This document shows, piece by piece, positions 61,005-64,000 of a stretch of 64,000 nt of DNA. Both the position numbers and the translations under genes were made by a program. The notes under the pieces were generated by a model. It saw only the letters and a program-made list of their open reading frames with translations. It searched no databases and was not told where the DNA came from. The stretch comes from JAXGQE01 sp040766585. GTDB taxonomy: Bacteria > Bacillota > SLNR01. Position 1 is the stretch's first letter. Each line of letters begins with the position of its first letter. Location of the stretch: the NCBI GenBank assembly GCA_040766585.1, contig JAXGQE010000002.1, positions 62,001-126,000 of the forward strand, given 5' to 3'.

Positions 61005-62338
61005 ATGACTCTACAAGAAGTCGAAAAACTTCGGGTCATTAACCAAACGATTGATAAAGTAATTACCATCAAAACAGCGGCTGAGATGTTGGGCCTCAGT
61101 GAACGACAAGTGCTCCGTTTAAAAGGAGGGTTTTGAACCACGGACCGTCGTTTCTCATCCATAAAAATCGAGGTCGAGCACCCGCACACGCTGTTTCTGA
61201 TCCGCTTTGCACACACATAGTCTCTCTCAAACAGACTAAGTATCCATCGGCCAATTTTGCTCATTTCCACGAGCTTTTAGCGGAGATGGAAGGGATCCAT
61301 GTGAGTTATCCCACCGTTTACCCGCACGCTGACTCAGGCGGGGATTAAAAGCCCCAAAATTCATCGCCAGAAAAAGGCACACCATCGTCGAAAAGACAGA
61401 GCCAGGCAGGCATTCTGGTTCAAATGGATGCTTCCTTTTTGCCTCCGGATTCCCAATGAAAAGCCCATCACATTGCATGGGGCAATTGATGATGCCACTG
61501 GACCATCTTGGGGCTGCATTTTCGGAAAATGAGTGTCTGCATGGCTACTTTCAGGTGATGAATCAACTTCTCAAAGAATATGGCCGTCCGGCGAAATTGT
61601 ACTGTGACCGCCACACCCATCTTCTTTTCTCCGAAGGATACGGCTGTCTCGCTAGAAGATCAGCTTCAAGGAGTCACTGAGCCTTTGACCCAATTCGGAC
61701 GGGCCATGCAAGAGCTTGGCATTCAGATGATCAAAGCCCGCTCCCCTCAAGCCAAGGGCCGTATCGAACGGCTCTTGGAACACCCTGCAAAGTCGATTGC
61801 CGGTGATGTTTTGAACTCAGTGGCATTACTTCCCTGGAACAAGCCAATGCCTTCTTACCGGAAATGATCCGCCATTTTAACCTTCGATTTGCGGTGGTTC
61901 CGCAAGACTCGCTCCCGGCTTTTCGCCCGGTGGATTCTTCTTGTGATCTCACTACGGTGCTTTGTATCAAACATACCCGTACTCTCATCGACCAGGGCGC
62001 TTTTTCGTACCAGGGTCTGTATTATCAGTTAATGCAGCACCATAAACCCGTTCAAGCCATGCCGAAGGCCAAAGTGACCGTCTTGGATCATCCGCTTCAA
62101 GGGAATCCGCTGCATCTACAAAGATGCGCTTTTCCAGACCGCCATTCTGGATCAAAGGCCTAAGAAAATGGATCTGGTTGAAAAATCAACCGCCCTGAAA
62201 ATGGGGTCCCCTCCATCGGCCGATCATCCTGGCGAAAAAGTGCTAAAAACCCTGTCCCCCTTTTATGGCTTCATGAGAGATGCTGAAATGCTCGCCATGT
62301 TGGATGATCTGTTTAGCTCCGTCCGTCCATGGGCATAG
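61005..62338 (+). pseudogene. ISNCY-type DDE transposase remnant
   Basis: Starts as MTLQEVEKLRVINQTIDKVITIKTAAEMLGLSERQVLRLK (HTH), then continues in changing frames: IHKNRGRAPAHA, AGIKSPKIHRQKKAHHRR, ITLHGAIDDATG, AAFSENECLHGYFQVMNQLLKEYGRPAKLYCDRHTH, LTQFGRAMQELGIQMIKARSPQAKGRIERL and IRHFNLRFAVVP. The order is that of a full ISNCY transposase with the DDE-type Asp in CDRHTH and Glu in KGRIERL. At least four frame changes and several stops make it inactive. The RBS AAGGGAG precedes 61005. Any movement would need a transposase in trans. Confidence 0.88.
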
Positions 62339-62351
62339 AGGATATGCTTCA

Positions 62352-62489
62352 GACTGTCAAGGGCGAGCGGTCTTATTCGCTTGTGTACCCTTGACAGTCC
62401 CCTGTGATTGTCCATCCTGTTTTTAGGTGCCTGTCCCATCAGGCACCTGCCTTCCGGCCAGGACAGGGGGTGGGGACAGCGTCCCCACA
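62352..62489. other. Three strong hairpins in the 3' non-coding part of the IS
   Basis: GACTGTCAAGGG (62352-62363) pairs perfectly with 62388-62399 and has an inner 6-bp stem. AGGTGCCTG/CAGGCACCT lies at 62425-62448, and GTGGGGAC/GTCCCCAC at 62471-62489. No coding frame covers them. They could insulate transcription or be RNA structures. Confidence 0.6.
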
Positions 62490-62579
62490 AATTCTTCAAT
62501 CTTTTCTTGACTTATTCAAGGTGACATTTTCTCAGAATAATCTCGTCTCTTTTAGGTGACATTATCTCAGACTATTGAC

Positions 62580-62599
62580 AGAAGATTTTACACCTTGAT
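62580..62599. repeat. Right 20-bp direct repeat flanking the decayed IS
   Basis: Exact copy of 60911-60930. Sequence beyond it (62600-62739) contains no gene and would have been contiguous with the XRE promoter region before insertion. Confidence 0.8.
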
Positions 62600-62739
62600 T
62601 CGCTGAGGGGAGTTTGGCTTTAAAGAGAAACCGCCACGTTAGTGACGGTCTTGCTGCGGGATCATCTCGCAGTCATAGTAATAGATTTTGTTGGGAACTA
62701 GAGCTGCCTTTCATTCTCATGACTCAAAATGGATTCAGA

Positions 62740-63315
62740 TTATCCTTTGCTCTTGAAAATCTTCTTGATTTGTTCTTCTCCATATTTTGAAGGAATGCGT
62801 GCCTTCATAAATTCCGGACCAGATAAAAATTCTAGAAGCCACTCCTTGGGTACTAAGTAGCGATTTCCCATATCCAAGTGTTTAATAGCGCCCTTATTAA
62901 TCCATTTCAGTAGGGTAGTGGTTGAATACCCAGTAAGGCTGGATAACTGATTGACACTAAGAACATTGGGATACTTGGATAGCTTTTTTAGATAATGAGC
63001 GCTGATTTTCCGGATATTTTCAAGAGTCATCAAGAGATCTTCCTCATCAGGTTTACCATAGGTTTTGTACCATCCCGATGGGGCAACATATCGTCCGGGA
63101 TCTTTTTCCCTTAATTCCAAATACTCGATGACGTCCTCCAACTTGATTTTGTATTTCCTTGTTTTCTTCCCGCTGTTCACACAGGGGACCAGTCCGTTGT
63201 CCAACAAATGGGCAGCGGTTTTTTTGCTGATATTGCAGATTCTGTAAAACTGATCCTTAGTTATAACGGACGGATAAAGCTTATAGAGAAGCTGATATTT
63301 GCTATTTTTCTTCAT
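62740..63315 (-). CDS. Double helix-turn-helix (excisionase/MerR-like) protein
   Basis: About 191 aa with two HTH_17-like units: first (about 18-68) VITKDQFYRICNISKKTAAHLLDNGLVPCVNSGKKTRKYKIKLEDVIEYLEL; second (about 120-170) VLSVNQLSSLTGYSTTTLLKWINKGAIKHLDMGNRYLVPKEWLLEFLSG. A linker of about 50 aa joins them. Such proteins accompany integrases or regulate transfer in integrated elements, but no integrase lies in the window. The ATG at 63315 has GGAAGGGTG upstream; the frame reaches 63345. Confidence 0.78.
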   Translation of the reverse strand: MKKNSKYQLLYKLYPSVITKDQFYRICNISKKTAAHLLDNGLVPCVNSGKKTRKYKIKLEDVIEYLELREKDPGRYVAPSGWYKTYGKPDEEDLLMTLENIRKISAHYLKKLSKYPNVLSVNQLSSLTGYSTTTLLKWINKGAIKHLDMGNRYLVPKEWLLEFLSGPEFMKARIPSKYGEEQIKKIFKSKG

Positions 63316-63943
63316 GGATTTCACCCTTCCTTTTTTGACTGTCAACGGCAGGTGAAGCCCATTTTTTCGAGAAATGGCTTAAAATGGTGCCTAATTCTCT
63401 CCTAAAAAAATATTGCATCCGTAGAAATGATTTATTTTCAAGCGATTCAGTTCTTATTAGTTCTCTCCTGAATTCTCTCTTTTCTGCAAAAAAACCATCT
63501 TTTTGACCCAAAACAGAGCAAATCCGGGACCCATTCGAACTCATGGGTTTTAAGGCTTTTTGAAAATTTTTTCATCCAGGACCCTTGATAATACTGCGTT
63601 TGTAGGTTCCTATATCTTCCACTATAGTCTTCTAAAGGTAAGTATCTTATGAATGGAAGGAACGTACTCGGTAACGCTCATGCTTGGTTATGGAAAACAT
63701 ACATGGTGAAATCTCTATCAAGAAAACTACAGCCGTCCAGGCTGTTTTTTTTTGCGGGTACATAGTAATAAAAGGATGGGATAGCGGAGAGTACTCTGTC
63801 CTATCCGACTTGGACTATGGGTTAATGGAAGTCTGAAAGACCAGATCTTTGAATAACGAACAGCAAAAGTTCATAAAGTGCATCATCTTTCGCTGTCATC
63901 CCGAATCTTTCGTAAGCAAATCCAAGAAGATATCCAGAAATGC
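63316..63943. other. Long intergenic stretch; no gene recognised
   Basis: AT-rich. It contains TTCTCTCCT at 63395 and 63461 and TTCTCTCT at 63473 (weak iterated motif) and a plus-strand terminator hairpin (63729-63753). No open frame with a convincing ribosome site or product was found. It could hold regulatory or replication-related sequence of the element; nothing specific is supported. Confidence 0.4.
63729..63753 (+). terminator. Rho-independent terminator without an assigned upstream gene
   Basis: ACAGCC, GTCCA loop, GGCTGT, then nine T on the plus strand. As no plus-strand gene precedes it, it may end a short untranslated RNA or be a leader attenuator. Confidence 0.75.
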
Positions 63944-63972
63944 TTGACAAAGAGACGATCTAAGATTATTAT
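63944..63972 (+). promoter_or_regulatory. Strong promoter for a gene beyond the window
   Basis: TTGACA (63944-63949), 17-nt spacer, TATTAT (63967-63972). The downstream gene lies outside the window. Confidence 0.8.
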
Positions 63973-64000
63973 ATAACTTAAGTAATATAACTTAAGTTAT
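63973..64000. promoter_or_regulatory. Tandem palindromic operators at the right edge
   Basis: ATAACTTAAGT occurs at 63973 and 63987, 14 bp apart. The second is part of the perfect 14-bp palindrome ATAACTTAAGTTAT ending at 64000. They cover the expected transcription start of the promoter at 63944-63972. Confidence 0.65.

Larger units (their letters stand above)
60931..62579 (+). mobile_element. Decayed insertion sequence of the ISNCY/IS1202 type
   Basis: About 1.65 kb bounded by 20-bp direct repeats. The terminal 23 bp (60931-60953 and 62557-62579, inverted) agree at 18 positions and share CTGxGATAATGTCA. A second shared motif, ATTCTGA.AAAATGTCACCT, lies inside each end (60964-60983 left, near 62518-62537 right). 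The transposase is broken by many frameshifts. IS1202-group elements, formerly placed in ISNCY, are known for unusually long target duplications, which fits. Confidence 0.75.

Noticed and set aside
60931..62579. IS21 or IS3 family assignment for the decayed IS
   Set aside because: No IstB-like ATPase gene and no IS3-type two-frame organisation; the HTH start and the order of DDE motifs fit ISNCY-type transposases.
1..64000. CRISPR array, rRNA operon, prophage or integrase
   Set aside because: No regularly spaced repeats with unique spacers, no rRNA signature and no tyrosine or serine integrase or phage structural genes were seen.

Overview
The window looks like chromosome of a low-GC-lineage Gram-positive (Firmicutes, class Clostridia) with a moderately high GC content. 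The main evidence is the block at 24.6-48.5 kb, almost all on the minus strand, with the conserved Clostridia/Bacilli order rpsU, yqeY, nfeD-like, floA, phoH, pgpH-type HD hydrolase, ybeY, dgkA, era, recO, DUF4342, ccpN-like, PPDK regulator, ppdK, then dnaG, rpoD, trmK and the Nif3-like gene. Cell-wall binding type 2 repeats, an LCP protein, class A RNase P RNA and tRNAs with encoded CCA agree with this. Family or genus cannot be fixed from the sequence alone.

Layout. 0-9.3 kb: a surface-polysaccharide operon on the minus strand (nucleotide-sugar dehydrogenase, two GT4 glycosyltransferases, O-antigen-ligase-like polymerase/ligase, LCP attachment protein, PLP aminotransferase, initiating sugar-phosphate transferase, ATP-grasp enzyme). 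9.4-18.3 kb: a secreted subtilase and a PPC/PKD-type exoprotein, both ending in three cell-wall-binding repeats, around a GNAT enzyme, a GntR/FCD regulator, an opine-dehydrogenase-like enzyme and rnpB. 18.4-22.7 kb: a DUF454 membrane protein with a consensus promoter, a 967-residue secreted protein of unknown function and a very acidic secreted protein. 23-24.4 kb: an IS110 element. 24.6-48.5 kb: the housekeeping block with three tRNAs (Glu, Met-type CAT, Asn). Inside it, at 43.7-44.15 kb and on the opposite strand, is an independently promoted, about 430-nt non-coding RNA candidate closed by a long-range P1 helix; I cannot assign it to a known class and regard it as the most interesting object here. 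48.7-49.9 kb: a second, different IS110 element. 50.3-53.2 kb: a DUF2680-like exported protein and a two-component system whose sensor kinase is frameshifted, preceded by 11-bp-periodic repeats. 53.5-55.3 kb: an ABC-2 exporter.

55.4-64 kb is an accessory, plasmid/ICE-like segment: an AbiE type IV toxin-antitoxin pair with a frameshifted antitoxin and a perfect inverted-repeat operator; a replication-type HTH protein; ParB and ParA; an XRE regulator with a membrane partner and an 18-bp palindromic operator; a decayed insertion sequence of the ISNCY/IS1202 type flanked by 20-bp direct repeats; a double-HTH protein; and, at the right edge, a strong promoter with tandem palindromic operators for a gene outside the window.

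How the parts work together: the polysaccharide operon probably makes a uronic-acid- and amino-sugar-containing polymer that the LCP protein attaches to the wall, to which the two CWB2 exoproteins may also attach. The PPDK/regulator/CcpN-like genes form a carbon-flux control module at the pyruvate-PEP node. The era-recO-ybeY-phoH-rpsU region serves ribosome assembly, RNA processing and repair. No CRISPR array, rRNA operon, prophage or integrase was seen.
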